64,000 nucleotides of DNA from Streptococcus pseudopneumoniae (GCF_001074565.1 NZ_JUQX01000013.1:1-64000), one strand, 5' to 3'. Shown: positions 43,944-55,692, counted from the stretch's first letter. Notes: generated from the letters alone by a model not told the origin. A program made the numbers and translations.

Positions 43944-45261
43944 CTTTAACCTCTAATTCTACTTGACCATCTCGCATCAAAAGCGTCACTTGGTCCTTTT
44001 TCTTCAACTTCTCAACCGAATCCACAACTGTCTCTTCTTTTTTGACAATAGCATAGCCACGCGCCACTATTCGACTGGTATCCAACATCAGCAAGGCTTC
44101 TGAAAGTCGCTTCACTTCAGCAACCTTGGCATCATAAACCAGAGCCATTTGGCTACGTAAGAGTTTGTCTAATTGACCAAGCCGGTCCTGATAGCGTTGG
44201 ATTTTGGTAACAGGTGATAATTGCACCAGTTGGTGCGTCCTTGCTTGAACTATCTGTTTGCTATCAGAAATCCGTGTTCGCAAACTTTGTTTTAAGCGCA
44301 GTTGCAGTTGATCCAACCGTTGTAAATAGCCATCATACAAGCGCTCTGGTTGCCTAAAGATAACAGACTGACTGCACTTTTTCAAAGCATCTTTTTTTCT
44401 TGACAGAACATTCTGAACAGCCGTTGTCATCCGTTTTTCTTGATTTTGCAAATGGGTCAAGAGATCCAACTTAGTGACAGGTGTTGCCAGTTCAGCTGCA
44501 GCTGTTGGTGTCGCCGCCCGACGATCCGCTACAAAATCTGCCAAGGTCACATCCGTCTCATGTCCAACACTAGAAATAATTGGCAAACGGGATTCAAAAA
44601 TAGCCCGTACCACAATCTCTTCGTTAAACGCCCAGAGATCCTCGATCGAACCACCACCACGACCAATAATCAGCAAGTCCAAATCGTCAAGTTGATTGGC
44701 ACGCGCAATATTTCGAGCAATTTCCTCCGCGGCTCCATCACCTTGTACCTTGGTCGGATAGAGAAGAATATCGACACCGGGGAATCGTCTAGTCACGGTT
44801 GTGATAATATCCTGAATAACGGCGCCACTGCGACTAGTTACTACGCCGATACGCTTAGCAAACTGGGGAAGAGGTTGCTTGAAACGTTCTTGAAAAAGGC
44901 CTTCCTCCGTTAGTTTTTTCTTGAGTTGCTCAAACTGAATCGCAAGCGCCCCAACCCCATCAGGCTCTGCTTTTTCAATGATGATAGAGTAGCTCCCACT
45001 GGGTTCATAAACCTGAACACGCCCAATCACATTGATTTTCATCCCTTCTTCCAGGTCGAAACCTAATTTTTGATAAATCCCAGACCAGATGGTCGCTTGA
45101 ATGACTGCATGATCATCTTTTAAGGAGAAATATTGGTGAGTAGGTCGTTTACGAAAGTTGGAAACTTGACCAGTTAAATAGACCCGTTCCAAGTAAGGGT
45201 CTTTATCGAATTTCATTTTCAGATACTTGGTCAAAGTTGTTACCGATAAATACTTTTCCAT
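43921..45261 (-). CDS. xseA: Exodeoxyribonuclease VII large subunit
   Basis: 446 residues. N-terminal OB fold ([20 protein letters not shown]), catalytic core with [28 protein letters not shown] and [16 protein letters not shown], then a helical C-terminal part. It degrades single-stranded DNA in both directions. I use ATG 45261 (MEKYLSV); a GTG two codons earlier is possible because AGGTGG overlaps it. It heads the seven-gene operon ending with the phosphatase; an extended -10 (TTTGGTATAAT) lies about 50 bp upstream. Confidence 0.95.
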   Translation of the reverse strand: MEKYLSVTTLTKYLKMKFDKDPYLERVYLTGQVSNFRKRPTHQYFSLKDDHAVIQATIWSGIYQKLGFDLEEGMKINVIGRVQVYEPSGSYSIIIEKAEPDGVGALAIQFEQLKKKLTEEGLFQERFKQPLPQFAKRIGVVTSRSGAVIQDIITTVTRRFPGVDILLYPTKVQGDGAAEEIARNIARANQLDDLDLLIIGRGGGSIEDLWAFNEEIVVRAIFESRLPIISSVGHETDVTLADFVADRRAATPTAAAELATPVTKLDLLTHLQNQEKRMTTAVQNVLSRKKDALKKCSQSVIFRQPERLYDGYLQRLDQLQLRLKQSLRTRISDSKQIVQARTHQLVQLSPVTKIQRYQDRLGQLDKLLRSQMALVYDAKVAEVKRLSEALLMLDTSRIVARGYAIVKKEETVVDSVEKLKKKDQVTLLMRDGQVELEVKDVKTKEI

Positions 45262-45365
45262 ATCCACCTACTATTCATTTTCTTGCTTTTCCATGGGTAT
45301 TATTATACCAAAAACATGCTTAAAAATCACCTTTTTCCTACTGAAACTAAAGGAAAAATAGAAAA

Positions 45366-45382
45366 AGGAGGCAAGGCCTCCT
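45366..45382 (-). terminator. Terminator of udk
   Basis: 7-bp GC-rich stem (45366-45372 with 45376-45382), 3-nt loop and TTTTTC on the minus strand, 7 bp after the udk stop. Confidence 0.85.
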
Positions 45383-45389
45383 CATCTAA

Positions 45390-46028
45390 TTATTTACTGT
45401 TTCGTGCTTCTTCCAAAATCTTTGCAATTTTTGTCGTCAAAAGGTCTATAGCAACGGTATTGCTGACCCCTTCAGGAATGACGATATCGGCATAACGCTT
45501 GGTCGGCTCGATAAACTGGTGGTACATGGGTTTGACCACACCCAAGTACTGGTCAATAACGCTATCTAGACTACGGCCACGCTCTTCCATATCACGCTTG
45601 ATACGACGAATAATGCGCACATCATCATCTGTATCCACAAAAATCTTGATATCCATCAAATCGCGCAGACGCTTGTCCTCCAAGACCAGAATCCCCTCAA
45701 CGATAAAGACATCCTGAGGCTCCTGACGATAGGTCTTGCTGCTTCGTGTATGTTCAGTATAATCGTAAGTCGGAATGTCCACAGGGCGCCCTGCCAACAA
45801 TTCCTTAATCTGCTCGATCATCAAGTCTGTATCAAAGGCAAAAGGATGGTCATAGTTAGTTTTGACACGCTCTTCAAAGGTCAAGTGAGACTGATCCTTA
45901 TAGTATGAATCATGCTCAATCATGGAAATCTTTTCATCAGGAAAATGCGATAAAATGGCTCTTGAAACACTGGTCTTACCACCACCAGAACCACCTGTCA
46001 CTCCGATAATGATTGGTCTATTTTGCAT
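45390..46028 (-). CDS. udk: Uridine kinase
   Basis: 212 residues. P-loop GGSGGGKTS near the N-terminus, DSYYKDQS and [10 protein letters not shown] substrate segments. It phosphorylates uridine and cytidine in pyrimidine salvage. CGGAGGATAGC precedes the ATG. An extended -10 (TGATAGAAT) lies upstream. No PyrR site was recognised. Confidence 0.95.
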   Translation of the reverse strand: MQNRPIIIGVTGGSGGGKTSVSRAILSHFPDEKISMIEHDSYYKDQSHLTFEERVKTNYDHPFAFDTDLMIEQIKELLAGRPVDIPTYDYTEHTRSSKTYRQEPQDVFIVEGILVLEDKRLRDLMDIKIFVDTDDDVRIIRRIKRDMEERGRSLDSVIDQYLGVVKPMYHQFIEPTKRYADIVIPEGVSNTVAIDLLTTKIAKILEEARNSK

Positions 46029-46139
46029 GCTATCCTCCGTTTTTTTATCCGTCGTCTATTCTATCACATTTTTTGCAAAATTTATAGTCTGATTTGGATA
46101 GTCTAGGGGAAACAAATCCATCCCCACACTCCAGTTAGA

Positions 46140-47018
46140 CTAGCCAAAAAACTTTCTTGGCTTGTAGAGATTGCCCCTTTTTTCTAGAATGGCTAGCAAT
46201 GTATTTCCTTCAAAGGCAGCCAGTTCTTGGTCCGTTTGGTCTAGCTCGATAAAACGACCAAAGCGCACTTCTGTAGCCTCTTCTGGAGTTAGGAAAACTT
46301 TGACAAGGTCACCTATTCCAATTTCAAGAGGATGGAGAAAGTCCAGTTGGCCAGCCTCCACTTTTGCAGCAATTTCGTCCAAGGTAAGAGCATCTTCAAG
46401 TTGTAAACCTGCAGCACTAGTCCGTGTTAACTGAGACATATGAGCCGCATAACCAAGCTTTCCTCCCAAGTCAACAGATAAGGTACGGATGTAAGTCCCT
46501 TTACTGCATTTTACACGAAAAGTGAAGCGAGCAAGATACCCATCATAAGAAATGGGACTTGTCCGCTCAAAATGATAAATGGTTACCTGACGTTCTGGAC
46601 GCTCCACTTCCTGACCTGCACGCGCATACTCATAGAGCTTGCGACCATTGACCTTGACAGCCGAGTACATAGGCGGAATCTGAGTAATAGGCCCAGTCAG
46701 ACTGGCAATCGCTTCATCGACAAGCTTTTCATCCAAGGGTGACAAAACAGGGGTTTCTGCGACCACTTCTCCACTAGCATCCTCGGTCGTCGTTGAATAG
46801 CCCAGAGTAATCTCTCCCTCGTAGACCTTGCCCTCATCCTGCATAAATTCGACCATGCGGGTCGCCTTGCCAACCGCAATGGGCAAAACACCCACCACAT
46901 CTGGATCCAAGGTCCCACCATGACCAATTTTCTTGGTTCCCAAAATCTTACGCAGCTTAAAAACCGCATCATGCGAAGTCATGCCCGCTTCTTTTTTTAA
47001 GTTGATAATACCGTTCAT
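46140..47018 (-). CDS. truB: tRNA pseudouridine-55 synthase TruB
   Basis: 292 residues. [15 protein letters not shown] holds the catalytic Asp; [15 protein letters not shown] and [11 protein letters not shown] are family motifs; a C-terminal PUA-like part is present. It modifies U55 in the T-loop of nearly all tRNAs. I start at [12 protein letters not shown] (47018), the family norm, although the SD (GGAG) lies about 14 nt away. Eleven nucleotides separate it from the DUF2130 gene. Confidence 0.95.
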   Translation of the reverse strand: MNGIINLKKEAGMTSHDAVFKLRKILGTKKIGHGGTLDPDVVGVLPIAVGKATRMVEFMQDEGKVYEGEITLGYSTTTEDASGEVVAETPVLSPLDEKLVDEAIASLTGPITQIPPMYSAVKVNGRKLYEYARAGQEVERPERQVTIYHFERTSPISYDGYLARFTFRVKCSKGTYIRTLSVDLGGKLGYAAHMSQLTRTSAAGLQLEDALTLDEIAAKVEAGQLDFLHPLEIGIGDLVKVFLTPEEATEVRFGRFIELDQTDQELAAFEGNTLLAILEKRGNLYKPRKFFG

Positions 47019-47029
47019 GTGTTGCTTTC

Positions 47030-48304
47030 TCACTCCCCCTTCAAGGCTTCAAACTTTGCTTTCATGGTTGGATTTTTACGAGTCAATTTTTTAACGGAAA
47101 CATCTTCAAGCTTGTTGTTAGCTAAGCGGAGTTGGTTTTCGGATGTGGTCAGGAATTTCTTAACTTCTTCCATGCGTTTGATGGCCTTGTCGATTTCATC
47201 AATAGCTTTGCCAAAGTTGGTCGAAGCTGAATTATAGTTCTTAGCAAAGGCTACTTTAAAGGCATCCAAGTCTTCTTCAAAATGGGTGATATCGATATTC
47301 TGCTCACGAACAAGCGCTAACTCTTGCTTGTATTTCAAAGAATTAAGAGCCGCATTTCGTAAGAGACCAATCAACTGGATAAAGAACTGGGGACGAACCA
47401 CATACATCTTTTCATATTCGTGGCTGACATCCACGATACCGGTGTTGAAGTAGTCATTATCCGCCTCAAGCATAGTCACTAAAACCGCATACTCGCAGTT
47501 CTTTTCCCGACGGTCTTTATCCAACTCCTTGTAGAAGTCCGAATTCTTGTGCTTCCTCTCTGTTCCGTCCGCTTCATTTTTCATTTCAAACATGATGGAA
47601 ATAATTTCCACTCCATTTTCATCACATTCACGGAAGATAAAGTCCCCCTTAGACCCTCGCGCAGAAACCTTATTATCCTTCTCAAAGTAGGCATTTGGAA
47701 AGGCAAAACTACGGACCTTGTTAAACTCACTTTCCGCATACTGTTCCAGACTTTCCCCGATAGCTTTTGTGGATTGTTGAGCTTTGAAATTCTTGTAAAA
47801 TTCGACTTGTTCACTAGCAGCCTTGAGCTGGGCTTCGTAATTTTGCTTAACAGAAGCCAAAGATAACTCATTTTCCTTTTCTTGCAATAGGAGCTGATTT
47901 TTAATTTGATCCCGTTCTTTTTCTAAGTCAGAAAGGGTCTTTTGCAGTTGATTTTCATGTTCTAAACGCAAGGTAGCCAATTGGTTTTCCAAGGTCTGTA
48001 CTTCCTTATCCTTTGCCAATAAGGCCTCATGACTTGTCTGTTCAACCTCTTTCTTAGCCAATTCTTTTTCTGTATCAAAGTTTTGGATTTGACTCTGTAA
48101 TTGCGCAATTTCTTGGTCTTTTTGAGCTAGTATAGACTGTTGCTCATTCATAGCCTTTTGCTCAGCTAGAGCAAGCTCCTGCTTCATGCGATTGTGTAGT
48201 TCCTTATCAAACTCTGTCGTTCTCACTTGGGACAAAAGTTCAGCATACTGACTCTCATTTACCGTAAAAACTTCCCCACAGTTGGGACATTTGATTTCGT
48301 TCAT
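47030..48304 (-). CDS. DUF2130 coiled-coil protein
   Basis: 424 residues. An N-terminal CxxC ([10 protein letters not shown]) is followed by a long coiled coil (about 20-180). The DUF2130 domain follows, with [26 protein letters not shown] and [11 protein letters not shown]. The domain has a restriction-endonuclease-like feel (acidic residues, FEMK), but I do not claim nuclease activity. It sits upstream of truB in what looks like one unit. Function is not known. Confidence 0.85.
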   Translation of the reverse strand: MNEIKCPNCGEVFTVNESQYAELLSQVRTTEFDKELHNRMKQELALAEQKAMNEQQSILAQKDQEIAQLQSQIQNFDTEKELAKKEVEQTSHEALLAKDKEVQTLENQLATLRLEHENQLQKTLSDLEKERDQIKNQLLLQEKENELSLASVKQNYEAQLKAASEQVEFYKNFKAQQSTKAIGESLEQYAESEFNKVRSFAFPNAYFEKDNKVSARGSKGDFIFRECDENGVEIISIMFEMKNEADGTERKHKNSDFYKELDKDRREKNCEYAVLVTMLEADNDYFNTGIVDVSHEYEKMYVVRPQFFIQLIGLLRNAALNSLKYKQELALVREQNIDITHFEEDLDAFKVAFAKNYNSASTNFGKAIDEIDKAIKRMEEVKKFLTTSENQLRLANNKLEDVSVKKLTRKNPTMKAKFEALKGE

Positions 48305-48361
48305 ATCTTTCCTCTTTCTAGACTTCTGTAACCATTATATCATGCCTGAGGGAAAATCAAA

Positions 48362-48385
48362 AACAGCGAGTCGAAACCCACTGTT
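48362..48385 (-). terminator. Terminator of the O-acetylhomoserine sulfhydrylase gene
   Basis: 7-bp stem with one G-U pair (48362-48368 with 48379-48385), followed by TTTTTGATTTT on the minus strand, 14 bp after the stop. Confidence 0.7.
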
Positions 48386-48398
48386 TATATCTGTTACT

Positions 48399-49679
48399 TT
48401 AAATTTTTTCCAAGGCCAAACGCAAATCTTCAATCAAATCCTCTACATTTTCAAGACCGATAGACAAGCGGATTTGGTTTGGTGTGACACCTGCTGCTTC
48501 TAGATCTTTTTCTGACAACTGACCGTGAGTGGTTGTCGCTGGATGGACAACAAGCGATTTGGCATCTGCTACGTTTGCAAGGTCAGAGAAGATTTCCAAA
48601 TTATCAATGACCTTGCGAGCTTCTGCCTCTCCACCTTTAACATGGAAGGTAAAGATTGAACCCACGCCTTTTGGCAAATATTTCTCAGCCAAGGCATGAT
48701 ATGGACTGTCAGCAAGCTTTGGATAGTTAACTTTTTCAACCTTAGGATGGTTGACAAGGAAATCAACAATTTTCTCTGCATTTTGCACATGACGTTCCAC
48801 ACGAAGTGAAAGAGTTTCAAGTCCTTGGAGCAAGAGAAAGGCATTAAATGGCGACAAGGCTGCGCCTGTATCACGAAGCAATTGAACACGAACAGCGATA
48901 ATAAAGGCTGCTGCACCAACATCCCGAGTATAGCTCAAATTATGGTAGCTAGGATCTTCCTCAACAAATTGAGGGAATTTCCCTGATGCTTCCCAATCAA
49001 AACGACCACTGTCCACGATGACACCGCCAATAGTCGTACCATGTCCACCGATAAACTTAGTTGCTGAGTGAATGGAAATATCTACACCGTGAGAGAAAAC
49101 GTTAATCAAATATGGTGTGGCAAAAGTATTGTCAGAAACGAGAGGAATCTGGTGTTTATGCGCAATCTCAGCCAATTTTTCCAAGTCAGGAATGTTAATC
49201 AAGGGATTCCCCAAGGTTTCAATCAAGACAAGTTTGGTATTGTCACCGATAGCTGCTTCAACTTCCTCCAAATTATCCACATCCACAAAGGTAGTTGTGA
49301 TCCCATAACGAGGAAGGGTTTCCTTCAAGAGGTTAAAGGTCCCGCCGTAAATAGTTGACGCCGCTACCACATGGTCACCTGCGTGAGCAAGCGCCAAAAT
49401 AGTGTAGGTTACAGCAGCCATTCCTGATGCTGTTGCTAGTGCTCCAACACCACCTTCAAGAGCAGCGATTCTTTCTTCAAATGCTGCTGTTGTAGGATTT
49501 GTGATACGAGTATAGATATTGCCTGGTTTTCTCAAGGCAAACAAATCAGCACCTTCCTGCGTGTCATCAAAAACGAAGGATGTTGTTTGATAAATAGGTA
49601 CTGCACGAGACTTAGTTGCTGGATCAACTACTTGCCCAGCATGTAATTGTAGAGTTTCAAATTTAAAATCACGAGTCAT
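48399..49679 (-). CDS. O-acetylhomoserine sulfhydrylase (Cys/Met metabolism PLP enzyme)
   Basis: 426 residues, the longer MetY type rather than the 380-residue MetB/MetC type. FETLQLHAGQ starts the family region; SATKFIGGHGT holds the PLP lysine near 209; YTRITNPT and ASGMAA are present. It would join sulfide or methanethiol to O-acetylhomoserine in methionine/homocysteine synthesis. I choose ATG 49679, with GGAGGT 7 nt upstream; in-frame starts further up lie beyond the promoter. Single gene. Confidence 0.9.
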   Translation of the reverse strand: MTRDFKFETLQLHAGQVVDPATKSRAVPIYQTTSFVFDDTQEGADLFALRKPGNIYTRITNPTTAAFEERIAALEGGVGALATASGMAAVTYTILALAHAGDHVVAASTIYGGTFNLLKETLPRYGITTTFVDVDNLEEVEAAIGDNTKLVLIETLGNPLINIPDLEKLAEIAHKHQIPLVSDNTFATPYLINVFSHGVDISIHSATKFIGGHGTTIGGVIVDSGRFDWEASGKFPQFVEEDPSYHNLSYTRDVGAAAFIIAVRVQLLRDTGAALSPFNAFLLLQGLETLSLRVERHVQNAEKIVDFLVNHPKVEKVNYPKLADSPYHALAEKYLPKGVGSIFTFHVKGGEAEARKVIDNLEIFSDLANVADAKSLVVHPATTTHGQLSEKDLEAAGVTPNQIRLSIGLENVEDLIEDLRLALEKI

Positions 49680-49710
49680 AAGACGACCTCCAAATAGCTT
49701 CATTAGGGAT

Positions 49711-49740
49711 ATTGTATCATCTTGAGCTAGTCTTTTCCAA
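49711..49740 (-). promoter_or_regulatory. Promoter of the O-acetylhomoserine sulfhydrylase gene
   Basis: TTGGAA (49735-49740), 18-bp spacer, TACAAT (49711-49716) on the minus strand. No S-box or T-box fits in the short leader. Confidence 0.65.
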
Positions 49741-49803
49741 TACCGTTTTTCTATATTTTGATATAAGGAACAACTATGACTAGTCCTACACATCAAACAA
49801 AAA

Positions 49804-49822
49804 AGCACGTTTAACTCGTGCT
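49804..49822 (-). terminator. Terminator of the FNT-type transporter gene
   Basis: 6-bp stem (49804-49809 with 49817-49822) followed by TTTTTTG on the minus strand, 8 bp after the stop. Confidence 0.75.
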
Positions 49823-49829
49823 CATTTCT

Positions 49830-50628
49830 TTAATCGACATAAGTATCTTCATTTTTATTGAGGAAGGCGTATGGTAAGCCCATCAAGAGACCTCCTCCGA
49901 TAAAGTTTCCGACAAAGGTTACACCCCAGTGACGAAGAATATTAGGTATGTCAAAGTTAGCAATTGAATCTGCTGCAACACTGAACTTAACAATCGCAAA
50001 AGAAGCAAAGTTCGCAGCAATGTGTTCGTTTGTTAAGAATACAAACATGTAAATTGCTGACAAAACAAGCCAAAGTTTGGCTCCACCATCTTTCACCAAA
50101 ACAAATGAAAGAATGGCAATGTTTACAAAGATATTGGCTAAAATACCTTCAAGTAAGACTAATTCATTTGAACGGCCTAACTTCATCTCTACAACCCCTG
50201 AAATGAAGCTATCATGTGTTAGATTTGCATAGGCTGCTGAGTGGGCAAAGCCCCAACCTGCTATCAAAGCTCCGATGAGGTTGAACAAGGTACAGTAAAG
50301 TAAAATCTCAGCTGTTTTTCTCCAAGAGATTTTCTTCAAGAAACTACCAGCTGTTAAAAACATCATATTTGAAGTTACCAGCTCAGCATTCAAGAAAACA
50401 ATGTAGGCCAATCCCCAAGCAAAAACGAATGGGAAGAGGAAACGTCCACTACCTGGAGCGATCTTATTAATCAAGTCAGCCCCAACTGCACCTGCAGCCG
50501 TACTAAAAGTTAAAAAAAGCACCTGCAAACATAGAACGAATCGCATACTTGAACTTACTTTGGTTGAAAAGACTTTCTTTCTTGTGGCAATAATAATCTA
50601 TCTTCGAAATAAATTCTGAAGAACTCAT
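49830..50628 (-). pseudogene. Formate/nitrite (FNT) family transporter, frameshifted at a T7 tract
   Basis: The start at 50628 (MSSSEFISKIDYYCHKKES, AGGAG upstream) runs 41 codons and stops at 50503-50505. The rest of the protein (LTFSTAAGAVGADLINKIA onward, about six membrane helices) continues in the next frame to 49830. The shift falls in a run of seven T on the coding strand (50512-50518); removing one T restores an uninterrupted 265-residue protein. FNT channels move formate, nitrite or related small acids. It has a promoter and terminator. Either it is a recent pseudogene, a slippage-prone on/off gene, or a sequencing error in the homopolymer. Confidence 0.88.
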
Positions 50629-50657
50629 AAAAAACTCCTAGTATTTTAGATATTAGT

Positions 50658-50687
50658 ATTATAACATAATTTTCACTTGTTAAACAA
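50658..50687 (-). promoter_or_regulatory. Promoter of the FNT-type gene
   Basis: TTGTTT (50682-50687), 18-bp spacer, TATAAT (50658-50663) on the minus strand. Confidence 0.65.
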
Positions 50688-50783
50688 TTTTATTTTTGTT
50701 TTTCAAAGATTTGTGATGCAAGTTTGAACATCCTTTAGTAAAATTCGAGCTTACTTCTTCCAACACCTTCCGGACAATAATAA

Positions 50784-50814
50784 AGAACCAGTGACTTTCT
50801 TCTTCACTGGTTCT
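50784..50814 (-). terminator. Terminator of gyrA-srtA
   Basis: 11-bp perfect stem (50784-50794 with 50804-50814), 9-nt loop, TTATTATT on the minus strand, just after the srtA stop. Confidence 0.85.
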
Positions 50815-50822
50815 TGTATTTG

Positions 50823-51569
50823 TTAATAACGTTGTTTATATGGTTTATTGAAGGCTTTCAAAATATCTTCAGATGTATCCGAATAAGCTTTTGATTCTTT
50901 AAAAATACCTTTCACAATAATTCGTTCGGTTTCATCGTAGTCTACACAGGTTACCAAGGTGATTTCTTTCACTCCATCACGGTCTTCGACTTCATCCACT
51001 CGGTCTGGTGTGACACGTTTAACTTCCGTAATCTCGTAGGTATAAACCTTGTCCTTATCCGTCAGATAAATCTTCATACCTGCTTTGGCATTGACCAATG
51101 GCGAGAAGAGCATCTGGCTCGCATTTTCAGCAGTAAAGACATGGTGACTGGCTAGAGAATAGTTGCCTTCTCCCATTTTTTGATCGCGTTTCATGGTCCC
51201 TGCTCCGTAGAACAAGTTTACATTATCCAATCCTTTAAAAATAGGCAGGTTGATTTCTACTTCAGGAATAGCAATACCTCCAATAACGGGAAGTTTCTGA
51301 GCATCCCATTGTGAAGCCAATACAGCTTCAGATGAAATAGACTTAACAGAGTCAAAATCAAAATTCCCTTCGGTTTTTAGATTTTCATCTATATTTTCCT
51401 TAGTGACTTGATTGACTTGGTATTTATTGGTATTCCAAACTAAAAAGAGATCTCGAATCTTTGAATTAAAAATTAAAGCTAGCGATAAAAGAATTAAGAA
51501 ACCTGCTAAAATATTGATAAATAGATTTCTACGCTTATTCTTCTTATTTTTCGTTTTTTTATGAGACAT
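50823..51569 (-). CDS. srtA: Sortase A
   Basis: 248 residues. Basic cytoplasmic start, membrane anchor (about 15-35) and sortase beta-barrel with the catalytic triad His142 (SHHV), Cys208 (TLVTC) and Arg216 (TERIIV). This class A housekeeping enzyme cuts LPXTG sorting signals and joins surface proteins to peptidoglycan outside the membrane. Its ATG shares a base with the gyrA stop (TAATG), so the unrelated pair is co-transcribed, as in other streptococci. Confidence 0.97.
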   Translation of the reverse strand: MSHKKTKNKKNKRRNLFINILAGFLILLSLALIFNSKIRDLFLVWNTNKYQVNQVTKENIDENLKTEGNFDFDSVKSISSEAVLASQWDAQKLPVIGGIAIPEVEINLPIFKGLDNVNLFYGAGTMKRDQKMGEGNYSLASHHVFTAENASQMLFSPLVNAKAGMKIYLTDKDKVYTYEITEVKRVTPDRVDEVEDRDGVKEITLVTCVDYDETERIIVKGIFKESKAYSDTSEDILKAFNKPYKQRY

Positions 51570-54037
51570 TATGCTTCACCTTCTGTTTCAATTTCAGTCC
51601 CAACTTCTTCTTTTTCTGCCGCAGCAACCGTTGTAAAGGTCACAATCTTAGCATCCTGATCTAGACGCATCACCTTAACTCCCATAGTTGAGCGTCCAGT
51701 TTGTGAAATATTGGCAACATTTGTACGGATCATGACACCTGTATCTGTGATAATCATCAGGTCTTCATCCCCCTTAACAGTGAGGAGACCTGCCAGAGGA
51801 CCATTCTTCTCAGCAACATTGGCTGTCTTCATCCCTTTACCACCACGGCCTTTGGTAGGATATTCCGTAGCAAGTGTACGTTTACCATATCCTTTTTCAG
51901 TGATGATAAGAACTTCGTCTTGATTTGTAATCACGCTAGCACCAACTACTGTGTCTCCATCACGAAGATTGACTCCTCGAACACCTGTCGCGATACGACT
52001 CATGCCACGAACAGCTGATTGATTAAAGCGAACAGCATAACCATACTTGGTACCAATGATAATATCCGTATCTTCTTCTGTCAGCAAGACATTGATCAAC
52101 TCATCCTCATCCTTGAGATTCAAGGCCTTAAGTCCATTTTGACGAATATTTGCAAATTCTTTGACACTGGTTCTCTTCACAACACCGTGACGAGTTGTGA
52201 AGAAGAGATAAGCATCATCACTACGTTCAGAATCAACATTGATGATGGTCTGAATGCTTTCGCCTTCGTCCAACTTCAAAAGATTGACAACTGGCAAGCC
52301 CTTGGCTGTACGACCATATTCTGGGATTTCATAACCTTTAAGGCGATAGACACGTCCTTTATTAGTAAAGAAGAGCAGATGATCATGGGTGCTAGTTGAA
52401 ACCAACTCACGCACAAAGTCATCATCCTTAACCCCAGTACCTTGTACCCCACGGCCACCACGTTTTTGGGCCGTGAACTCACCTTGGTCCAGGCGTTTGA
52501 TGTAGCCCTTGTTCGAAAGGGTAATCAAGACATCCGTCTCCTCAATCAAGTCTTCGTCCTCAAGTGTCAAGACTTCTCCGACCATCAATTCGGTACGACG
52601 TTTGTCACCAAACTTGCGTTTGACTTCATCCAACTCGTCTTTGATGATTTGCGCCACACGTTCTGGTTTGGCAAGAATATCTGCCAAATCAGCAATTAAG
52701 GCAATCAATTCATCATATTCAGACTGAATCTTATCACGTTCCAATCCTGTCAAACGACGGAGACGCATATCAAGGATTGCCTGACTTTGACGCTCTGAAA
52801 GCTTAAACTTGCTCATCAACTCAGCTTGTGCCTCGGCATCTGTTTCACTTGCACGGATAATACGAATCACTTCGTCGATATGATCTAGCGCGATTAAAAG
52901 ACCTTCTAAGATGTGCGCACGCGCTTCTGCTTTTTCCTTGTCAAAACGAGTACGGCGAACAACCACTTCTTTTTGGTGCTCGATATAAGCATCCAAAATT
53001 TGACGAAGGGACAAGATTTTTGGTACGCCATTTTGAATCGCCAGCATATTGAAACCAAAGTTGGTTTGCATCTGGGTCATTTTGAAGAGATTGTTGAGGA
53101 TAACATTTGCAGAGGCATCGCGTTTCACTTCGATCACAAAACGAACCCCTTCGCGGTTGGATTCATCACGGACTGCTGTAATGCCCTCAATTCGTTTTTC
53201 CTGAACCAAGCGAACAATATGCTCATGTACCTTGGTTTTATTAACCATATAAGGGAATTCTGTTACAACGATGCGCTCACGCCCCGTCTTAGTGGTTTCA
53301 ATCTCTGTACGAGAACGAAGGACAATGGAACCTTTACCAGTCTCATAAGCCTTATGAATCCCTGATTTCCCCATAACAAGAGCGCCAGTCGGAAAATCTG
53401 GACCAGGCAAGACTTCCATCAAGTCCTTAGTCGTCACTTCAGGATTATCCATAACCAACTTCACTGCATCAATGGTTTCACCTAGGTTGTGAGGAGGAAT
53501 GTTGGTAGCCATCCCTACAGCAATCCCAGTTGCCCCATTGACCAAAAGGTTTGGAAAACGAGCTGGCAAGACCAAGGGTTCACGCTCATTGGCGTCGTAG
53601 TTGTCTACGAAATCAACCGTGTTTTTATTGATATCGCGAAGCATTTCCAGAGCAATCTTGCTCATACGTGCCTCAGTATAACGCTGGGCGGCAGCACCGT
53701 CCCCGTCCATAGAACCAAAGTTTCCATGCCCATCAACGAGCATGTAACGATAGCTCCACCACTGGGCCATACGAACCATAGCTTCATAAATAGAGGAGTC
53801 TCCGTGGGGGTGGTATTTACCCATGACATCCCCTGTAATACGGGCTGATTTTTTATGGGGTTTGTCTGGAGTAACACCTAGTTCATTCATTCCATAAAGA
53901 ATACGACGGTGAACTGGTTTTAAGCCATCTCGAACATCAGGAAGAGCACGCGCTACGATAACACTCATGGCGTAGTCGATAAAGCTGGTCTTCATCTCCT
54001 TTGTCAGATTAACATTCACTAAGTTTTTATCCTGCAT
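51569..54037 (-). CDS. gyrA: DNA gyrase subunit A
   Basis: 822 residues. Active-site Tyr120 in QRYTEAR; quinolone-pocket residues Ser81 and Glu85 in [12 protein letters not shown] are wild type; residue 114 is Gly where pneumococcus usually has Ser. The C-terminal beta-pinwheel includes the GyrA box ([10 protein letters not shown]). I start at [10 protein letters not shown] (54037), with GAGG about 9 nt upstream, rather than five codons earlier. An extended -10 (TATGGTATAAT) lies about 30 bp upstream. It pairs with GyrB, not encoded here. Confidence 0.97.
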   Translation of the reverse strand: MQDKNLVNVNLTKEMKTSFIDYAMSVIVARALPDVRDGLKPVHRRILYGMNELGVTPDKPHKKSARITGDVMGKYHPHGDSSIYEAMVRMAQWWSYRYMLVDGHGNFGSMDGDGAAAQRYTEARMSKIALEMLRDINKNTVDFVDNYDANEREPLVLPARFPNLLVNGATGIAVGMATNIPPHNLGETIDAVKLVMDNPEVTTKDLMEVLPGPDFPTGALVMGKSGIHKAYETGKGSIVLRSRTEIETTKTGRERIVVTEFPYMVNKTKVHEHIVRLVQEKRIEGITAVRDESNREGVRFVIEVKRDASANVILNNLFKMTQMQTNFGFNMLAIQNGVPKILSLRQILDAYIEHQKEVVVRRTRFDKEKAEARAHILEGLLIALDHIDEVIRIIRASETDAEAQAELMSKFKLSERQSQAILDMRLRRLTGLERDKIQSEYDELIALIADLADILAKPERVAQIIKDELDEVKRKFGDKRRTELMVGEVLTLEDEDLIEETDVLITLSNKGYIKRLDQGEFTAQKRGGRGVQGTGVKDDDFVRELVSTSTHDHLLFFTNKGRVYRLKGYEIPEYGRTAKGLPVVNLLKLDEGESIQTIINVDSERSDDAYLFFTTRHGVVKRTSVKEFANIRQNGLKALNLKDEDELINVLLTEEDTDIIIGTKYGYAVRFNQSAVRGMSRIATGVRGVNLRDGDTVVGASVITNQDEVLIITEKGYGKRTLATEYPTKGRGGKGMKTANVAEKNGPLAGLLTVKGDEDLMIITDTGVMIRTNVANISQTGRSTMGVKVMRLDQDAKIVTFTTVAAAEKEEVGTEIETEGEA

Positions 54038-54116
54038 TAATAAATGCCTCATTTCACAATTAGTAACTAGATATATTATACCATAAAGTGTAGATCATTT
54101 CAGTCTTTGGAAATCA

Positions 54117-54130
54117 CTAAAACGTTTACA
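54117..54130 (+). promoter_or_regulatory. Possible CcpA (cre) site upstream of ldh
   Basis: CTAAAACGTTTACA matches 12 of 14 positions of the cre consensus WGWAARCGYTWWMA. It lies 22 bp before the ldh -35, a position compatible with activation by CcpA. Confidence 0.45.
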
Positions 54131-54152
54131 TCAAGAACAAGAAGGCATTTCC

Positions 54153-54181
54153 GTGACAAAGCTTTTTAAAAGTGATAGAAT
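54153..54181 (+). promoter_or_regulatory. Promoter of ldh
   Basis: GTGACA (54153-54158), 17-bp spacer, TAGAAT (54176-54181), 49 nt before the start codon. Confidence 0.7.
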
Positions 54182-54227
54182 GAAAATATCTGGGGAATTC
54201 CCTAAAAAAATTGAAGGAGATGTTTAG

Positions 54228-55217
<990 letters not shown>

Positions 55218-55224
55218 TGAAAAG

Positions 55225-55248
55225 AAGGTTCTCATCCATGGGAACCTT
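55225..55248 (+). terminator. Terminator of ldh
   Basis: 7-bp stem AAGGTTC/GAACCTT (55225-55231 with 55242-55248) followed by TTTTCTTTT. Confidence 0.8.
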
Positions 55249-55291
55249 TTTCTTTTATAATACATACTAAAATCATCGATTCCTAACAAGA

Positions 55292-55338
55292 AAAAAGCCT
55301 ATTGACCAAGCTAGAAAGCTTGATACAATAGGCTTTTT
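55292..55338. terminator. Terminator of hup (probably bidirectional)
   Basis: 13-bp perfect stem (55292-55304 with 55326-55338) with an inner AAGCT-AGAA-AGCTT hairpin. T-runs are present on both strands. It lies between convergent ldh and hup. Confidence 0.88.
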
Positions 55339-55347
55339 AAAGTGTCA

Positions 55348-55623
55348 TTATTTAACAGCGTCTTTAAGAGCTTTACCAGCTTTAAATGCTGGAACTTTAG
55401 AAGCTGCGATTTTGATTTCTTTACCAGTTTGTGGGTTACGACCTTTACGTGCAGCACGCTCACGAACTTCAAAGTTACCAAAACCGATCAATTGAACTTT
55501 TTCACCAGCTGCAAGATATTCAGTTACTGCTGCGAATACAGCATCAACTGCTGCTGCTGAATCTTTCTTAGTCAATTCTGTAGCTTCTGCTACTTTAGCG
55601 ATCAAATCTTGTTTGTTTGCCAT
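55348..55623 (-). CDS. hup: DNA-binding protein HU
   Basis: 91 residues. [20 protein letters not shown] and [21 protein letters not shown] are classic HU. It is a homodimeric nucleoid protein and, as the only HU-type gene commonly found in streptococci, essential for supercoil maintenance. GGAGG precedes the ATG. Optimal codon use points to very high expression. Confidence 0.97.
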   Translation of the reverse strand: MANKQDLIAKVAEATELTKKDSAAAVDAVFAAVTEYLAAGEKVQLIGFGNFEVRERAARKGRNPQTGKEIKIAASKVPAFKAGKALKDAVK

Positions 55624-55663
55624 GTTAATAAATCCTCCAAATAATTTCTAATTAACAAATATA

Positions 55664-55692
55664 ATCATATCCTAAAATTGGCTATAGGTCAA
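55664..55692 (-). promoter_or_regulatory. Promoter of hup
   Basis: TTGACC (55687-55692), 17-bp spacer, TATGAT (55664-55669) on the minus strand. Confidence 0.7.

Noticed and set aside
49680-49808. N-terminal extension of the O-acetylhomoserine sulfhydrylase
   Set aside because: The extension crosses the predicted promoter and lacks family similarity, while ATG 49679 has GGAGGT at ideal distance.
50506-50546. FNT transporter as an intact 238-residue gene starting at 50546
   Set aside because: That start lacks an RBS and replaces the first membrane segment by out-of-frame residues; the proper N-terminus with RBS is found upstream in another frame.
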